This document shows positions 10,390-20,202 of a DNA stretch of 64,000 nucleotides, in pieces. Within the stretch, counting starts at the first letter, position 1. Every line of letters starts with the position of its first letter. A model generated the notes under the pieces. The model was not told the origin of the DNA and ran no database searches. It was given only the letters and a program-made list of their open reading frames with translations. A program made the translations under genes and the position numbers. Source of the stretch: Burkholderia sp. TSV86 (lineage in GTDB: Bacteria; Pseudomonadota; Gammaproteobacteria; Burkholderiales; Burkholderiaceae); contig NZ_LOWB01000072.1 in assembly GCF_001522865.1 (NCBI RefSeq), positions 62,001 through 126,000 of the forward strand, given 5' to 3'.

Positions 10390-11613
10390 ATGGAAAATTT
10401 CGATATCGCAGTGATCGGCGCGGGCGCTGCCGGGATGATGGCGGCTGCGGTCGCCGGCCGGCTTGGCCGGCGTGTCGTGCTGCTTGATCATTCGCCGCGG
10501 CTCGCGGAGAAGATTCGTATCTCCGGTGGCGGCCGCTGCAATTTCACGAACCTGTACGTGGGGCCGGACAATTATCTGTCGTCGAATCCGCATTTCTGTC
10601 GATCAGCGCTCGCGCGCTATACACCACGCGATTTTATCGGACTCCTGAAGCAATACCGGGTCACATGGCATGAAAAGCACAAGGGGCAGCTATTCTGCGA
10701 TCATTCGAGCGACGCGATCATCGATGTGCTGAAGAACGAATGCGAAGCGGGGGGCGTCGCGTGGCGGCGGCCGGTGTCGGTGGAGGCGGTCCGGCGAGCC
10801 GAGGCGGGCGGTTTCGCGCTGGATACGAGTGCCGGCACGATCGCGGCGCGCGCGCTCGTCGTCGCGACGGGCGGGCTGTCGATTCCGAAGATCGGCGCGA
10901 CCGATTTCGCGTATCGGATCGCCAAGCAATTCGGTCACAAACTGATCGACACCCGGCCAGCCCTCGTGCCGCTGACGTTCGCGGCCGATGCGTGGGCGCC
11001 GTTCTCGGCGCTCTCGGGGGTATCGTTGGAGGCGCGGGTGTCGACCGGGCCGAAAAAAGGCGGCGGCGAATTCGTCGAAGATATCTTGCTGACTCATCGA
11101 GGCTTGTCCGGGCCGGGCATCCTGCAGATTTCGAGCTACTGGCGCCCGGGCGAGCCGATTCACATCAATCTGGTTCCGCAATTCGACGCGGCAGACGAAT
11201 TGATCAATGCTAAAACGGGGTCGCGGCGGCAACTCGGCACGTTGCTTGCCGAATGGGTGCCGGCGCGCCTTGCCGACGCGTGGCTCGTGGCGGCGCGCGT
11301 GCGTGCTGACGCGCGCATGGCCGATCTGCCCGACAAGACGCTGCGTGCGCTCGGCGGCGCGTTGTCGCGCTGGACACTCACGCCCGACGGCACCGAAGGC
11401 TACCGGAAGGCGGAGGTGACGAAAGGCGGGGTCGATACGCGCGAGCTGTCGTCGGCGACGATGATGAGCGCGCGGGTGCCGGGCCTCTTTTTTATCGGTG
11501 AGGCGCTCGACGTGACGGGTTGGCTCGGCGGCTACAACTTCCAATGGGCGTGGGCGTCGGGCGTTGCGGCGGGCCGGGCCGCAGCGGATTTCACTCGAGG
11601 CTTGACGGATTAG
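10390..11613 (+). CDS. BaiN/HI0933-type NAD(P)/FAD-dependent oxidoreductase
   Basis: A 407-residue flavoprotein. The N-terminus has a dinucleotide fold ([13 protein letters not shown]), then the family motif [15 protein letters not shown], then an [17 protein letters not shown] stretch. The C-terminus has [25 protein letters not shown], which closes the FAD site. All are typical of the HI0933/YhiN/BaiN family; the physiological reaction is mostly unknown and a 3-dehydro-bile-acid reductase is only one studied member. It diverges from tsaD. Upstream in-frame sequence is not counted because the ATG at 10390 begins exactly at the Rossmann fold. Confidence 0.88.
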   Translation: MENFDIAVIGAGAAGMMAAAVAGRLGRRVVLLDHSPRLAEKIRISGGGRCNFTNLYVGPDNYLSSNPHFCRSALARYTPRDFIGLLKQYRVTWHEKHKGQLFCDHSSDAIIDVLKNECEAGGVAWRRPVSVEAVRRAEAGGFALDTSAGTIAARALVVATGGLSIPKIGATDFAYRIAKQFGHKLIDTRPALVPLTFAADAWAPFSALSGVSLEARVSTGPKKGGGEFVEDILLTHRGLSGPGILQISSYWRPGEPIHINLVPQFDAADELINAKTGSRRQLGTLLAEWVPARLADAWLVAARVRADARMADLPDKTLRALGGALSRWTLTPDGTEGYRKAEVTKGGVDTRELSSATMMSARVPGLFFIGEALDVTGWLGGYNFQWAWASGVAAGRAAADFTRGLTD

Positions 11614-11635
11614 TGCGTTTGTGCCCAGCCTCTGC

Positions 11636-11641
11636 TATACT
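11636..11641 (+). promoter_or_regulatory. Likely -10 element of the rpsU promoter
   Basis: TATACT, 36 bases before the rpsU start in a 64-base gap. No good -35 hexamer sits at 16-18 bases, so only the -10 is proposed. Confidence 0.35.
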
Positions 11642-11677
11642 CGAAAGCCCTTTTCCCACAATATTTTGTGACGGATC

Positions 11678-11890
11678 ATGACGATCATCCGCGTTAAGGA
11701 AAACGAGCCTTTCGAAGTTGCGATGCGCCGCTTCAAGCGCACGATCGAAAAGAACGGTCTGTTGACCGAGTTGCGCGCACGGGAGTTCTACGAAAAGCCG
11801 ACCGCGGAGCGCAAGCGCAAGAAGGCTGCTGCGGTGAAGCGTCACTACAAGCGCATCCGCAGCCAGATGCTGCCGAAAAAGCTCTACTGA
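11678..11890 (+). CDS. rpsU: 30S ribosomal protein bS21
   Basis: A 70-residue, very basic protein with the family sequence [20 protein letters not shown] near the start and the lysine/arginine-rich tail ending in MLPKKLY. bS21 helps the 30S subunit engage mRNA at the Shine-Dalgarno step. It opens the classic macromolecular-synthesis block rpsU, (yqeY), dnaG, rpoD, which links ribosome, primer and sigma-factor supply. A hairpin and a terminator follow, so read-through must be partial or downstream genes must have their own promoters. Confidence 0.98.
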   Translation: MTIIRVKENEPFEVAMRRFKRTIEKNGLLTELRAREFYEKPTAERKRKKAAAVKRHYKRIRSQMLPKKLY

Positions 11891-11986
11891 GTATTTCAGC
11901 GCCGCGTGGCTTGCCACGCGGCGCCCCGACGGCCGGCGCCGGGCGCGCGGGCCGTCGATGCCCGAATCGCAAAGGGCAGAGTGTGC

Positions 11987-12021
11987 AAACCCGCTTGGGA
12001 AAATGTCTCAAGCGGGTTTTT
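11987..12021 (+). terminator. Intrinsic terminator between rpsU and yqeY
   Basis: An 11-bp stem (11987-11997 with 12009-12019) ending in a T-run. A second strong GC hairpin without T-run (11899-11924) lies just after the rpsU stop. Together they probably set a higher rpsU than dnaG/rpoD dosage. Confidence 0.75.
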
Positions 12022-12073
12022 GTGTTGATGCCGCAAGGTGGCGGCGCGTGAGATTTTTCATACCGGGTGTGTG

Positions 12074-12520
12074 ATGAGTTTGAAAGAGCAGATCAGCGAA
12101 GACATGAAGGCCGCGATGCGCGCGAAGGAAAGCGAGCGTCTTGCGACAATCCGCCTGCTGTTGGCCGCGATTAAGCAGCGCGAGGTCGACGAGCGCGTGA
12201 CGCTCGATGACGCCGGCATTACCGCAGTCATCGACAAGATGATCAAGCAGCGCAAGGATTCGATCGGTCAGTTCGAGGCGGCGGGGCGTGCCGACCTCGT
12301 CGCTAAAGAGCAGGCCGAGGTGACGGTGCTCGCCGCGTATATGCCGGCGCAGCTCTCGGAAGCCGAGGTGGCGGCTGAAGTGCAGGCGGCCGTCGCGCAG
12401 ACGGGCGCGGCTGGCCCGCAGGACATGGGCAAGGTGATGGGCGTGCTGAAGAGCAAGCTGGCCGGGCGTGCCGATATGACCGCCGTGTCCGCGCTCGTCA
12501 AGGCGGCACTGTCGAAATAA
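12074..12520 (+). CDS. yqeY: GatB/YqeY domain-containing protein
   Basis: A 148-residue protein beginning MSLKEQISEDMKAAMRAK, with the family elements RLLLAAIKQREVDER and, near the C-terminus, DMGKVMGVLKSKLAGRADM. The C-terminal helical domain resembles the tRNA-binding tail of GatB amidotransferase subunits, but the role of stand-alone YqeY is not settled. The start at 12074 is chosen by family length; an upstream in-frame ATG at 12038 would overlap nothing but lacks conservation. Its place between rpsU and dnaG is standard for this lineage. Confidence 0.9.
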   Translation: MSLKEQISEDMKAAMRAKESERLATIRLLLAAIKQREVDERVTLDDAGITAVIDKMIKQRKDSIGQFEAAGRADLVAKEQAEVTVLAAYMPAQLSEAEVAAEVQAAVAQTGAAGPQDMGKVMGVLKSKLAGRADMTAVSALVKAALSK

Positions 12521-12613
12521 CCCCGGCCGGCGCGACGCGCGCCCGCCTGTCAAACGGCCTGTAGGGGCCGCGGCGGTGTGCGTCGGCCGGCGCCTCTTCC
12601 GATCGATTCAAAG

Positions 12614-14488
12614 GTGATTCCGCACTCATTTCTGCAGGATCTGCTGAACCGCGTCGACATTGTCGACGTGGTCGGCCGGTATGTGCAGCTCAAGAAGGGC
12701 GGCGCCAATTTCATGGGCCTCTGCCCGTTCCACAACGAAAAGAGCCCGTCGTTTACGGTCAGCCCGACCAAGCAGTTCTACCACTGCTTCGGTTGTGGCG
12801 CGCATGGCACGGCGATCGGTTTTCTGATGGAACATGCGGGGCTCACGTTTCCCGAGGCCGTGCAGGAACTTGCGCAGTCCGTCGGGCTCACGGTGCCGCA
12901 CGAGCCTTCGCCGTTGCGCGGCGGGGGCGCGGGCGATGGTCATGCGCCGCTGCCTGCCGCATCGAAGGCGGTTACGACCGCGCTGTCGGATGTCATGCAG
13001 ACGGCGTGCGATTTCTACCGCAAGCAATTGCGCGGCGCGCCGAACGCGATCCAGTATTTGAAGCGGCGCGGCTTGACGGGCGAGATCGCCTTGCGTTTCG
13101 GGCTCGGCTATGCGCCGGACGGTTGGCAGAATCTGGAATCGGCATTTGACGACTACCGCCACGATTCGCTCGTCGATGCCGGCCTCGTGATCGTCAGCGA
13201 GAAAACCGATGCGAGCGGCGTTGCGCGCCGCTACGACCGTTTCCGCGAGCGGATCATGTTTCCGATTCGCAATGGGAAAGGGCAGGTGATTGGTTTCGGC
13301 GGGCGCGTGCTCGATGGCGGCGAGCCGAAGTATTTGAATTCTCCCGAGACGCCTTTATTTAATAAAGGCAGCGAACTTTACGGCTTGTTCGAGGCCAGGC
13401 TTGCGATTCGCGAGCATAAGTACGTGCTTGTCGTCGAAGGCTATATGGACGTGGTTGCGCTTGCGCAGCTCGGTTTTCCAAATGCGGTCGCGACCCTCGG
13501 CACCGCGTGCACGCCGATTCACGTGCAAAAGCTGCTGCGGCAGACCGATACCGTCGTGTTCAGTTTCGACGGCGACGCCGCCGGTCGGCGCGCCGCGCGA
13601 CGTGCGCTGGAGGCGTGCTTGCCGCATGCGGCTGACAATCGGACGATCCGCTTCCTGTTCTTGCCGGCCGAACACGATCCGGACAGTTACGTTCGGGAAT
13701 TCGGGACGGATGCTTTTTCGGAGCAGGTGAGGCGGGCGATGCCGCTATCGCAGTTTTTGCTGAATGAGGCGCTCGCGGGTAAGGAGCTGGACCAGCCGGA
13801 AGGGCGCGCGAAGGCGCTTTATGATGCGAAGCCGCTATTGCAGGCGCTGCCTGCGAACGCATTGCGCGCGCAAATCATGCACATGTTGGCGGATCGTCTC
13901 GGCATTACATTCGACGAGGTCGCCGCGCTGATCGACGTGGATGCGCGTATTGCCGCACCGGCCCGTCAAGCGCCTGCGCGTAGCGATAGGCGGCGGGTGA
14001 CGGACAACGAAAAGCGCGCGCTGCGCAATTTGGTGATGCATCCGCGCATCGCGGCGATGCTCGACGACGAAAGCGTCAATACGCTGCGCATGCTGCCGAG
14101 AAACGGCGAACTGTTCGACGAAGTGATCGCTCATGCGCGTGCGCTGGGCGACGCTGCGGAGTTCCGGCTGCTGTCGGATGTATTACGTAATTCGGTTAAC
14201 TCGGCCACGTACGACGAAATATTCAAGGAAATTCTGGTCTATGATGAAAATGTCCGCGACTTGATGCTACAGAATCCGGAGGGCGATGACGCGCTGCAAG
14301 GCGTGCGCGAGCAGGAACGGATTGCTGCGGAGGAACTTCAGGCAGCGGTGCTCAAAATGCGCTACGACGCGTGCCGCGACAGGCTCAACGCTTTGTCGAA
14401 GCGATCAACGCCCACTGCCGAGGAATTGGCGGAAATCAAGGACTTACATCACAACTTGGCAGACATGAAGCGAAGGCTGGGGTTGTAA
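12614..14488 (+). CDS. dnaG: DNA primase
   Basis: A 624-residue primase. The zinc-binding motif has Cys37, His40, Cys58 and Cys61 (CPFH...CFGC). The TOPRIM core shows VVEGYMDVVAL and FSFDGDAAGRRAARRA; the C-terminal helicase-binding domain follows after residue about 430. It makes RNA primers with DnaB at forks. I take the GTG at 12614 (IPHSFLQDLLNRVDIV) because DnaG proteins begin there; an earlier in-frame GTG at 12578 would add 12 residues. It is third in the macromolecular-synthesis block. Confidence 0.96.
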   Translation: MIPHSFLQDLLNRVDIVDVVGRYVQLKKGGANFMGLCPFHNEKSPSFTVSPTKQFYHCFGCGAHGTAIGFLMEHAGLTFPEAVQELAQSVGLTVPHEPSPLRGGGAGDGHAPLPAASKAVTTALSDVMQTACDFYRKQLRGAPNAIQYLKRRGLTGEIALRFGLGYAPDGWQNLESAFDDYRHDSLVDAGLVIVSEKTDASGVARRYDRFRERIMFPIRNGKGQVIGFGGRVLDGGEPKYLNSPETPLFNKGSELYGLFEARLAIREHKYVLVVEGYMDVVALAQLGFPNAVATLGTACTPIHVQKLLRQTDTVVFSFDGDAAGRRAARRALEACLPHAADNRTIRFLFLPAEHDPDSYVREFGTDAFSEQVRRAMPLSQFLLNEALAGKELDQPEGRAKALYDAKPLLQALPANALRAQIMHMLADRLGITFDEVAALIDVDARIAAPARQAPARSDRRRVTDNEKRALRNLVMHPRIAAMLDDESVNTLRMLPRNGELFDEVIAHARALGDAAEFRLLSDVLRNSVNSATYDEIFKEILVYDENVRDLMLQNPEGDDALQGVREQERIAAEELQAAVLKMRYDACRDRLNALSKRSTPTAEELAEIKDLHHNLADMKRRLGL

Positions 14489-14518
14489 ACCGGCCGGGGA
14501 GGGGCTACCTCAACGTGC

Positions 14519-14524
14519 TATAAT
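14519..14524 (+). promoter_or_regulatory. Perfect -10 hexamer upstream of rpoD
   Basis: TATAAT, 47 bases before the rpoD start and 30 after the dnaG stop. No convincing -35 is seen. It may give rpoD its own transcript. Confidence 0.4.
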
Positions 14525-14570
14525 ATAAGGTTTTCAGCGGTTTGTTTTCTGAGCGGAGGTGAATTTCGCG

Positions 14571-16979
14571 ATGGCAAAGACTACCGGCGGGAAAAAAGCG
14601 GCGGGTAAGGCAGCCGAAGTGGCCCTGACGGGCCAGGCAGCCAAAACCGCGGCTTCTTCCGTGGAGTCGTCTTCGGCCGGCGCGACGCCTTCGGCGAGAA
14701 AGCAAACTGCGGCCGGCACCGCGAAGGCTGCGCCGGCGCCAGTGGTCAGCGCATCGCGGGCCACTGTGAAGTCCGGGACGAAGGCGGCCGTCAGGCCGGC
14801 TTCGGCGCGGGCGAGTGCGAAAAGCCTCAGGGGAGCGGCAGCCGGGCAGGACGAAACGGCAGTTGCTCGATCCACGGTCCAACCGGCTGTAGTCAAGCAG
14901 CCGCGAGTCGATTTAGCCGGTACGGCGAACTCCATGACGAAAAAGCTGAACGAAGTATCCGTCGATGACGACGCAAACCAAAGCGACGAGCAGCAGCCTG
15001 TCGCTGCGGCGGGTAAGGGCGAAAAGGCCAAGGCGCGAGATCGCCGCGCGAAGGAAAAGGCGCTGCTGAAGGAAGCGTTTGCGACGAGCCAGCCCGGCAC
15101 TGCCGAAGAGCTCGAAGAGCGGCGTTCAAAACTGCGCGCGCTGATCAAGCTTGGCAAGGAGCGTGGCTTCCTCACGTACGCCGAGATCAACGATCACCTG
15201 CCGGACAATTTCACCGAGACGGAAGCGCTCGAAGGAATCATCGGCACGTTCAACGATATGGGCGTCGCTGTGTACGAACAGGCGCCCGATGCCGAAACGC
15301 TGCTGTTGAACGACAACGCGCCTGCCGCGTCGTCCGACGACGAGGTTGAGGAAGAGGCGGAAGTCGCGCTGTCGACCGTAGATTCCGAGTTTGGCCGCAC
15401 GACCGATCCGGTGCGGATGTACATGCGCGAGATGGGCACGGTCGAACTGCTTACGCGCGAAGGCGAAATCGAGATCGCGAAGCGGATTGAGGATGGCCTG
15501 CGCCACATGGTGATGGCGATCTCCGCGTGCCCGACCACGATCGCCGATATTCTCGCGATGGCCGAGCGTGTCGCGAACGAGGAAATTCGCGTCGACGAAC
15601 TCGTCGATGGCCTGATCGATCCGAACGCGGAAGATACCGACGGCTTCTCCGAAAAGGATGCCGGGGAAATCGAGTCGGAAGGCGAGGAAGCCGAAGAGGA
15701 CGAAGAAGAGGAAGAGGACGACGACGACGGTTCCGCGCAGGCCACCGCCAACGCGGCTCAGCTCGAGGCGCTCAAGCGCGCGTCGCTCGAGAAGTTCGCG
15801 CTCATCAGCGAATGGTTCGACAAGATGCGCCGCGCGTTCGAGAAGGAAGGGTACAAGTCGAAGTCGTATCTGAAGGCGCAAGAAACGATCCAGAACGAGC
15901 TGATGTCGATCCGCTTCACCGCGCGCACCGTCGAGCGTTTGTGTGACACGCTGCGTGCGCAGGTTGACGAAGTGCGTCAGGTCGAGCGTCAGATCCTGCA
16001 CATCGTCGTCGACAAGTGCGGGATGCCACGCTCGGAATTCATCGCGCGCTTCCCGGGCAATGAGACCGATCTCAGCTGGGCCGAAAAGATCGCGAGCGAA
16101 GGGCATGCGTACAGTGCCGTTCTGCTGCGCAACATTCCGGCGATCCATGAGCAGCAACAGCGTCTGCTCGATTTGCAGGCGCGCGTCGTATTGCCGCTGA
16201 AGGACTTGAAGGAAACCAATCGCCAGATGGCGGCGGGCGAGTTGAAGGCGCGCCAGGCGAAGCGCGAGATGACCGAGGCGAACCTGCGTCTCGTGATCTC
16301 GATCGCGAAGAAGTACACGAACCGCGGTCTGCAATTCCTCGATCTGATTCAGGAAGGCAACATTGGCCTGATGAAGGCTGTGGACAAATTCGAGTACCGC
16401 CGCGGCTACAAGTTCTCGACCTATGCGACGTGGTGGATCCGTCAGGCCATCACGCGCTCGATCGCGGACCAGGCGCGGACGATCCGTATTCCGGTTCACA
16501 TGATCGAGACGATCAACAAGATGAACCGCATCTCGCGGCAAATCCTGCAGGAAACCGGTCTCGAGCCGGATCCGGCCACGCTCGCCGAAAAGATGGAGAT
16601 GCCGGAAGACAAGATCCGCAAGATCATGAAGATCGCGAAGGAGCCGATCTCGATGGAAACGCCGATCGGCGACGATGACGATTCCCATCTTGGCGACTTC
16701 ATCGAGGACACCAACACGGTCGCACCGGCGGATGCCGCGCTGCATGCGAGCATGCGCGACGTCGTGAAGGACGTGCTCGATTCGCTGACGCCGCGCGAGG
16801 CGAAAGTGCTGCGCATGCGCTTCGGTATCGAAATGAGTACCGATCACACGCTCGAGGAAGTCGGCAAGCAATTCGACGTCACGCGTGAGCGGATTCGCCA
16901 GATCGAGGCAAAGGCGCTGCGCAAGCTGCGTCATCCGAGCCGTTCGGACAAGCTGAAGTCCTTCCTCGAAGGAAACTAA
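14571..16979 (+). CDS. rpoD: RNA polymerase primary sigma factor (sigma-70)
   Basis: An 802-residue protein, much longer than E. coli RpoD because of an alanine/lysine-rich N-terminal tail (about residues 1-160) and an acidic insert ([13 protein letters not shown]). Region 1.1, regions 2.1-2.4 ([20 protein letters not shown]...[14 protein letters not shown]) and the region 4 helix-turn-helix ([29 protein letters not shown]) are intact. It directs housekeeping transcription. A GGAGG site lies 10 bases before the ATG at 14571. The long, charged N-terminal extension is normal in Burkholderia. Confidence 0.97.
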   Translation: MAKTTGGKKAAGKAAEVALTGQAAKTAASSVESSSAGATPSARKQTAAGTAKAAPAPVVSASRATVKSGTKAAVRPASARASAKSLRGAAAGQDETAVARSTVQPAVVKQPRVDLAGTANSMTKKLNEVSVDDDANQSDEQQPVAAAGKGEKAKARDRRAKEKALLKEAFATSQPGTAEELEERRSKLRALIKLGKERGFLTYAEINDHLPDNFTETEALEGIIGTFNDMGVAVYEQAPDAETLLLNDNAPAASSDDEVEEEAEVALSTVDSEFGRTTDPVRMYMREMGTVELLTREGEIEIAKRIEDGLRHMVMAISACPTTIADILAMAERVANEEIRVDELVDGLIDPNAEDTDGFSEKDAGEIESEGEEAEEDEEEEEDDDDGSAQATANAAQLEALKRASLEKFALISEWFDKMRRAFEKEGYKSKSYLKAQETIQNELMSIRFTARTVERLCDTLRAQVDEVRQVERQILHIVVDKCGMPRSEFIARFPGNETDLSWAEKIASEGHAYSAVLLRNIPAIHEQQQRLLDLQARVVLPLKDLKETNRQMAAGELKARQAKREMTEANLRLVISIAKKYTNRGLQFLDLIQEGNIGLMKAVDKFEYRRGYKFSTYATWWIRQAITRSIADQARTIRIPVHMIETINKMNRISRQILQETGLEPDPATLAEKMEMPEDKIRKIMKIAKEPISMETPIGDDDDSHLGDFIEDTNTVAPADAALHASMRDVVKDVLDSLTPREAKVLRMRFGIEMSTDHTLEEVGKQFDVTRERIRQIEAKALRKLRHPSRSDKLKSFLEGN

Positions 16980-17053
16980 GCGCGCCCAATCGCGATTACC
17001 GCCGCCGTGGTGTAAAAAGCGGCAGCAGTTTTATCGTGAACGGTTACAACTCG

Positions 17054-17084
17054 GCCCCGGCTTGTATGACCGGGGCTTTTTTTT
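17054..17084 (+). terminator. Intrinsic terminator after rpoD
   Basis: A 7-bp GC stem (17054-17060 with 17070-17076) followed by eight T. Confidence 0.88.
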
Positions 17085-17176
17085 GATTGGTGCTTTTCGG
17101 AAGTTGCGGCTACTGTGCTTCGATACGAAAGATCCCTGTATCGTGCGAGCTTCAGTAGGGTACAATCTGGCGCTCT

Positions 17177-17514
17177 GGGCCTCTAGCTCATGCTTGGTTA
17201 GAGCAGCGGACTTGATCAGTGTTGCCCTACGGCCCTTGCGGGTACGGGCAGCACAACACGGGTTGCCGCAGAGTAAGTTCACTCTGCTTTGCGGTAGAAC
17301 TGCTCAAATTCGGGGAAACCTCTGCCGCTAAATAGTTGGTGCGCGGCGTGGCAATCCCGAGCGAAGCTCTCACTAGAGAGAACGTGTAGAGACTGGACGG
17401 GCAGGTCGTAAAGACAAGAGACAGTCCAGACCACAAACTCGAAAGGGGTGGCGAAAGCCATAGTTGGTAAGCATAATCCGTTGGTGCCGGGTTCGACTCC
17501 CGGGGGGCCCACCA
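17177..17514 (+). tRNA. tRNA-Ile(CAU)-type gene, interrupted in the anticodon loop
   Basis: Exon 1 is 17177-17212 and exon 2 is 17472-17514. Joined, they give a complete cloverleaf. The acceptor is GGGCCTC/GGGGCCC (one T-G pair), the D arm GCTC/GAGC and the anticodon stem GCGGA/TCCGT. The anticodon loop is CTCATAA with anticodon CAU, the T stem is CCGGG/CCCGG with loop TTCGACT, and the CCA end is encoded. The sequence looks like the minor isoleucine tRNA whose C34 becomes lysidine rather than a Met tRNA, but CAU alone does not prove this. Exon 1 ends with U33 and exon 2 starts with C34. The 3' end is next to an integrase stub, so it probably served as an island attachment site. Confidence 0.85.
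17213..17471 (+). ncRNA. Group I self-splicing intron inside the tRNA
   Basis: A 259-nt insert between U33 and C34 with the marks of a group I intron of the small bacterial tRNA type (as in Azoarcus). A long hairpin near the 5' end (GTGTTG...CAACAC, about 17219-17265) precedes a GGTT that can pair with the exon end GACT, placing a U-G wobble at the splice site (P1). Next is a P2 hairpin around CCGCAGAG/CTCTGC...TGCGG. The conserved core CTCAAATTCGGGGAAACCT (P3-P4) starts near 17303. The P7 strand GTGTAGAGACTGGAC and the later GACAGTCC follow. The last base is the expected G. It has no open reading frame for a homing endonuclease. Pairings were drawn by eye. Confidence 0.8.
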
Positions 17515-17547
17515 AATATCTGTCTCGGGATGTCCGGGGACATCTGG

Positions 17548-17581
17548 AAACCCGCGTAGCTGAAAGGCTTCGCGGGTTTTT
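17548..17581 (+). terminator. Intrinsic terminator after the tRNA
   Basis: A 9-bp stem (17548-17556 with 17571-17579) with a T-run at its 3' side, 34 bases after the tRNA CCA end. Confidence 0.8.
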
Positions 17582-17680
17582 GCGTCTAGGGGGTGAGGGG
17601 ATTTTTTGACATCTGAAGGGAGCTGGGGCGACATTGGGGCAAGTATTTCAACTTTAAGCCTATTCTGACCAGTTGCCCCC

Positions 17681-17902
17681 ATGTGCTCGTCCGATATCGC
17701 CGTCAGGAACGCGAAGCTTGCAGATAAGCTTGTCCACTTGTTTGATGAGCGCGGACTGTATCTGGAAGTGGTTCCCAGTGGCGGTAAATGGTGGCGTTTT
17801 AAATATCGGTACGGGGGCAAGGAGAGGCGATTGTCTTTGGGTACGCTGCCGGTGCTGGAACTCAATGACGGAACCTGTATTGCCGAGCACCGCCATTACT
17901 GA
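17681..17902 (+). pseudogene. N-terminal stub of a tRNA-targeting tyrosine recombinase
   Basis: A 73-residue open frame whose first 55 or so residues match the DUF4102 arm-binding domain of P4-type integrases (AVRNAKLADK, GLYLEVVPSGGKWWRFKYRY, ERRLSLGTLP). The catalytic domain is missing; the frame runs into unrelated sequence after about 17850. Such integrases insert islands at the 3' ends of tRNA genes, and this one starts 167 bases from a tRNA end. It marks the left border of an old island but cannot mobilise it. Confidence 0.75.
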
Positions 17903-17974
17903 ATACCTTGACGCGCTCGATGGCGTATCTTTCTCGAAGATGCGCGGGATCATCGCGAGCGTGGTCTGCGCCAC

Positions 17975-18186
17975 CGCACGGGCCGCACGCGCAATTGCCT
18001 GTCGCGCGCGATCTGCCTCGCAATGGCGTTCAAGCTGATCGAATCGGCCGAGCAGTCCTGACGGAAGATTCGCGGTATCGACAAGATCGAGTCGCTCTTG
18101 AAGGGTATTCCATTCGAAGACGGAGTCCCCCGTGACCGAGAGCACACCGGCCCCTCAACCGCTGGCCACCTGATCACGCTGATCTG
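17975..18186 (+). pseudogene. C-terminal remnant of an IS256-like transposase
   Basis: One plus-strand frame reads RTRNCLSRAICLAMAFKLIE, then, past an in-frame TGA where a Trp codon is expected, RKIRGIDKIESLLKGIPFED and a short tail to the stop near 18186. This pattern resembles the end of IS256-family transposases. The front of the gene is gone. The boundaries are approximate. Confidence 0.5.
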
Positions 18187-18205
18187 ACCACGTACACCAG
18201 AATTG

Positions 18206-18625
18206 ACGATTGCTCACCGAGGCGCTGGAAGAAACGTTCGCCTGCTATGGCATGCCCGACATCGTGAACACCGATCGGGGCAGCCAGTTCACGGCGAGCG
18301 CATTCACCGAGGCCATGCTAGGCAGGGGCGTCCGGCTGTCGATGGACGGCAAGGGCTGCTGGCGTGACAACATGTTCGTCGAGCGGGTCTGGCGTAGCGT
18401 CAAGTACGAGGAGGTCTATCTGAGGGCCTACGAGTCAGTCATCCATGCCCGGCGCTCCATCGGCGACCTCGAGCTGTACAACCGGAAACGGCCCCATTCG
18501 AGCCTGGCGAATCGCACGCTGGATGAGGCATCCTTCGCGACGCTGCCGGCGATCAAATCGGCAGCATGATTGCCTCGGACATTCCACTTAAAAATCTCAG
18601 AAACTGTCCGAATGAGCGAGCCCAC
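18206..18625 (+). mobile_element. IS3-family remnant (C-terminal OrfB and one end)
   Basis: An open frame 18210-18569 encodes the last third of an IS3 OrfB: the second catalytic Asp in NTDRGSQF and the Glu in NMFVERVWRSVKYE are present; the first Asp and all of OrfA are absent. After the stop, a likely terminal inverted-repeat sequence runs to about 18625 (CTGTCCGAATGAGCGAG). The 5' border abuts the IS256-like remnant. It is not capable of movement. Confidence 0.75.
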
Positions 18626-18639
18626 CTCTTAAACCGTTG

Positions 18640-18781
18640 GCCTCCACGAATTCCGTCCGACCTCAATTCGATGCACATCGATGACCGCGGCCATCTTGCG
18701 CTCGATGTCGCGTAGCAACCGGCCGAGCACGGTGCGCTATCGCTTGTCTGCCCATCCTACCGACTGGCGATAATCTACCAA
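18640..18781 (-). pseudogene. Short IS5-like transposase remnant
   Basis: On the minus strand one frame reads VDYRQSVGWADKR, a stop, then RTVLGRLLRDIERKMAAVIDV, resembling a segment of IS5-family transposases. Less than 150 bases survive. The assignment is tentative. Confidence 0.35.
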
Positions 18782-20198
18782 CTACCTGCGCATCGTGCTT
18801 GCAGTAACGAACAGCGCCAGCAGGAACGCGACCGCGGCGCTTGTCGCCGATACTGACAGCGCGTGCGCCAGGATGTGCCGGACGTTGTTCGGGGCAATGG
18901 TCGCGCTGATGGTCCACCTCGCGATGCATATCATTACGGCGGTTCCCAGTGCGCCGCCGAGATAATGTGTGATATTGACGAGGCCGGATGCTGCGCCCGC
19001 ATCGTCGGATGCAACACCGGCCACGCCGGTGATTGCCAGTGGAACGAGCGCGGCGCCGGTCCCAAGTCCGAGCAGAATGATCGGCATGGCCAAACCGGGA
19101 AGGAATGGCGTATCGGGTTCGATCCGGCTCAACCACAGCATGCCTATGCAGGCGACCAACAGCCCCGCCATCAGCATCCTAGCGCTACCTAGGCGAGGTC
19201 AATTTTGGTACGCCCAGCAGTACCATCAGGCATTGCGTCACCGAGAGAGGCAAAAATATGGCGCCGGCTTCCAGTGCGCTGAAACCGAGCCCGCGTTGCA
19301 CATATTGCGTCAGGAAGAAGAAGGTGCCCAGCATGCCGCCGACTAATAGCGATTTACTGAGATAAGCGCCTGCGCGCTGTGCATCGCGAAACAGCCGTAG
19401 CGGCATGATCGGCTGCGCGGCACAACTCTCGACCCACACGAACGTTGCTAGCAATACTACACCGACGACAATGGGCGCCACGATGCCGGAAAGTTGCGCG
19501 CCATCGTGGGCAGCTTGGACGAGTCCGTAGATGAGTGCTCCCATGCCGAGCGTGACAGCCAAAGCGCCGACGAGATCGATGTGCACCTTGCGGCCAATGC
19601 TGGCCGGAAGACATCGCTGACCCAGCATCAGCACGACGGCACCGATCGGCAGGTTGATCAGGAAGGTGGCCCGCCACGACACGAAGCTTGTCAACAAGCC
19701 CCCCAGTATCAGTCCCAGTGCACTGCCGCCGCCGGAAATGGCGGTATGCAGCATGAGCGCTCGCGCACGCGCTGGCCCCTCGGTGTACAGGGACATCAGC
19801 AGCGCGAGTATCGATGGCGCGGTAAAGGCGGCCGCTACGCCCTGAATCCCACGTGCGGCTACCAACCACGATGCCGAGGGCGCAAGCCCAGCTGCAACGG
19901 AGGCAACAACGAACAGGGTGGTGGCGGCCAGGAATACCCGCCGATGTCCGGCCATATCGCCAGTTCGCGCGCCGAGCAGCATGAAACCGCCAAAACCGAG
20001 CAGGTAAGCGTTCTGCACCCAGGAAAGGGTAGCAGCGGAAAAGCCGAGGTCCGCGAGAACTTGTGGCAGCGCAGTGTAGATCACGGTTCCGTCGAGCACG
20101 ATCATCAACTGCCCGCCGAGGATGATGGTCAATGCCAGCGGGTGCGCCGACCTGCTCTGCTCCCCAGTCGCCGAAGCGGTGGAACGCATCATCAACAT
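18782..20198 (-). pseudogene. DHA2-type 14-TM MFS efflux transporter, frameshifted
   Basis: The first part (19185-20198) gives 337 residues with the MFS motifs GARTGDMAGHRR between TM2 and TM3 and the motif-C-like region ISGGGSALGLILGG. The second part (18782-19177) gives the last four or so membrane helices. The two join naturally: after PKLT the frame must shift for the sequence to continue RLGSARMLMAG, so one or two bases are gained or lost near 19190-19200. The complete protein would be about 470 residues. The start is 4 bases after the stop of the preceding gene, so it is the last gene of the peptide cassette and the likely exporter. If the frameshift is real the exporter is dead; a sequencing error is the alternative. 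Confidence 0.8.
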
Positions 20199-20202
20199 CG
20201 GC

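Noticed and set aside
12578..12613. Longer DnaG start at the GTG at 12578
   Set aside because: Adds 12 residues not typical of the family; the GTG at 12614 gives the standard N-terminus.
15126..16934. Long minus-strand open frame opposite rpoD
   Set aside because: Antisense shadow of a fully conserved sigma factor; composition is the complement of RpoD codons.
17660..18145. 161-codon minus-strand open frame
   Set aside because: Crosses the integrase stub and IS256-like remnant on the other strand and shows no coherent family over its length.
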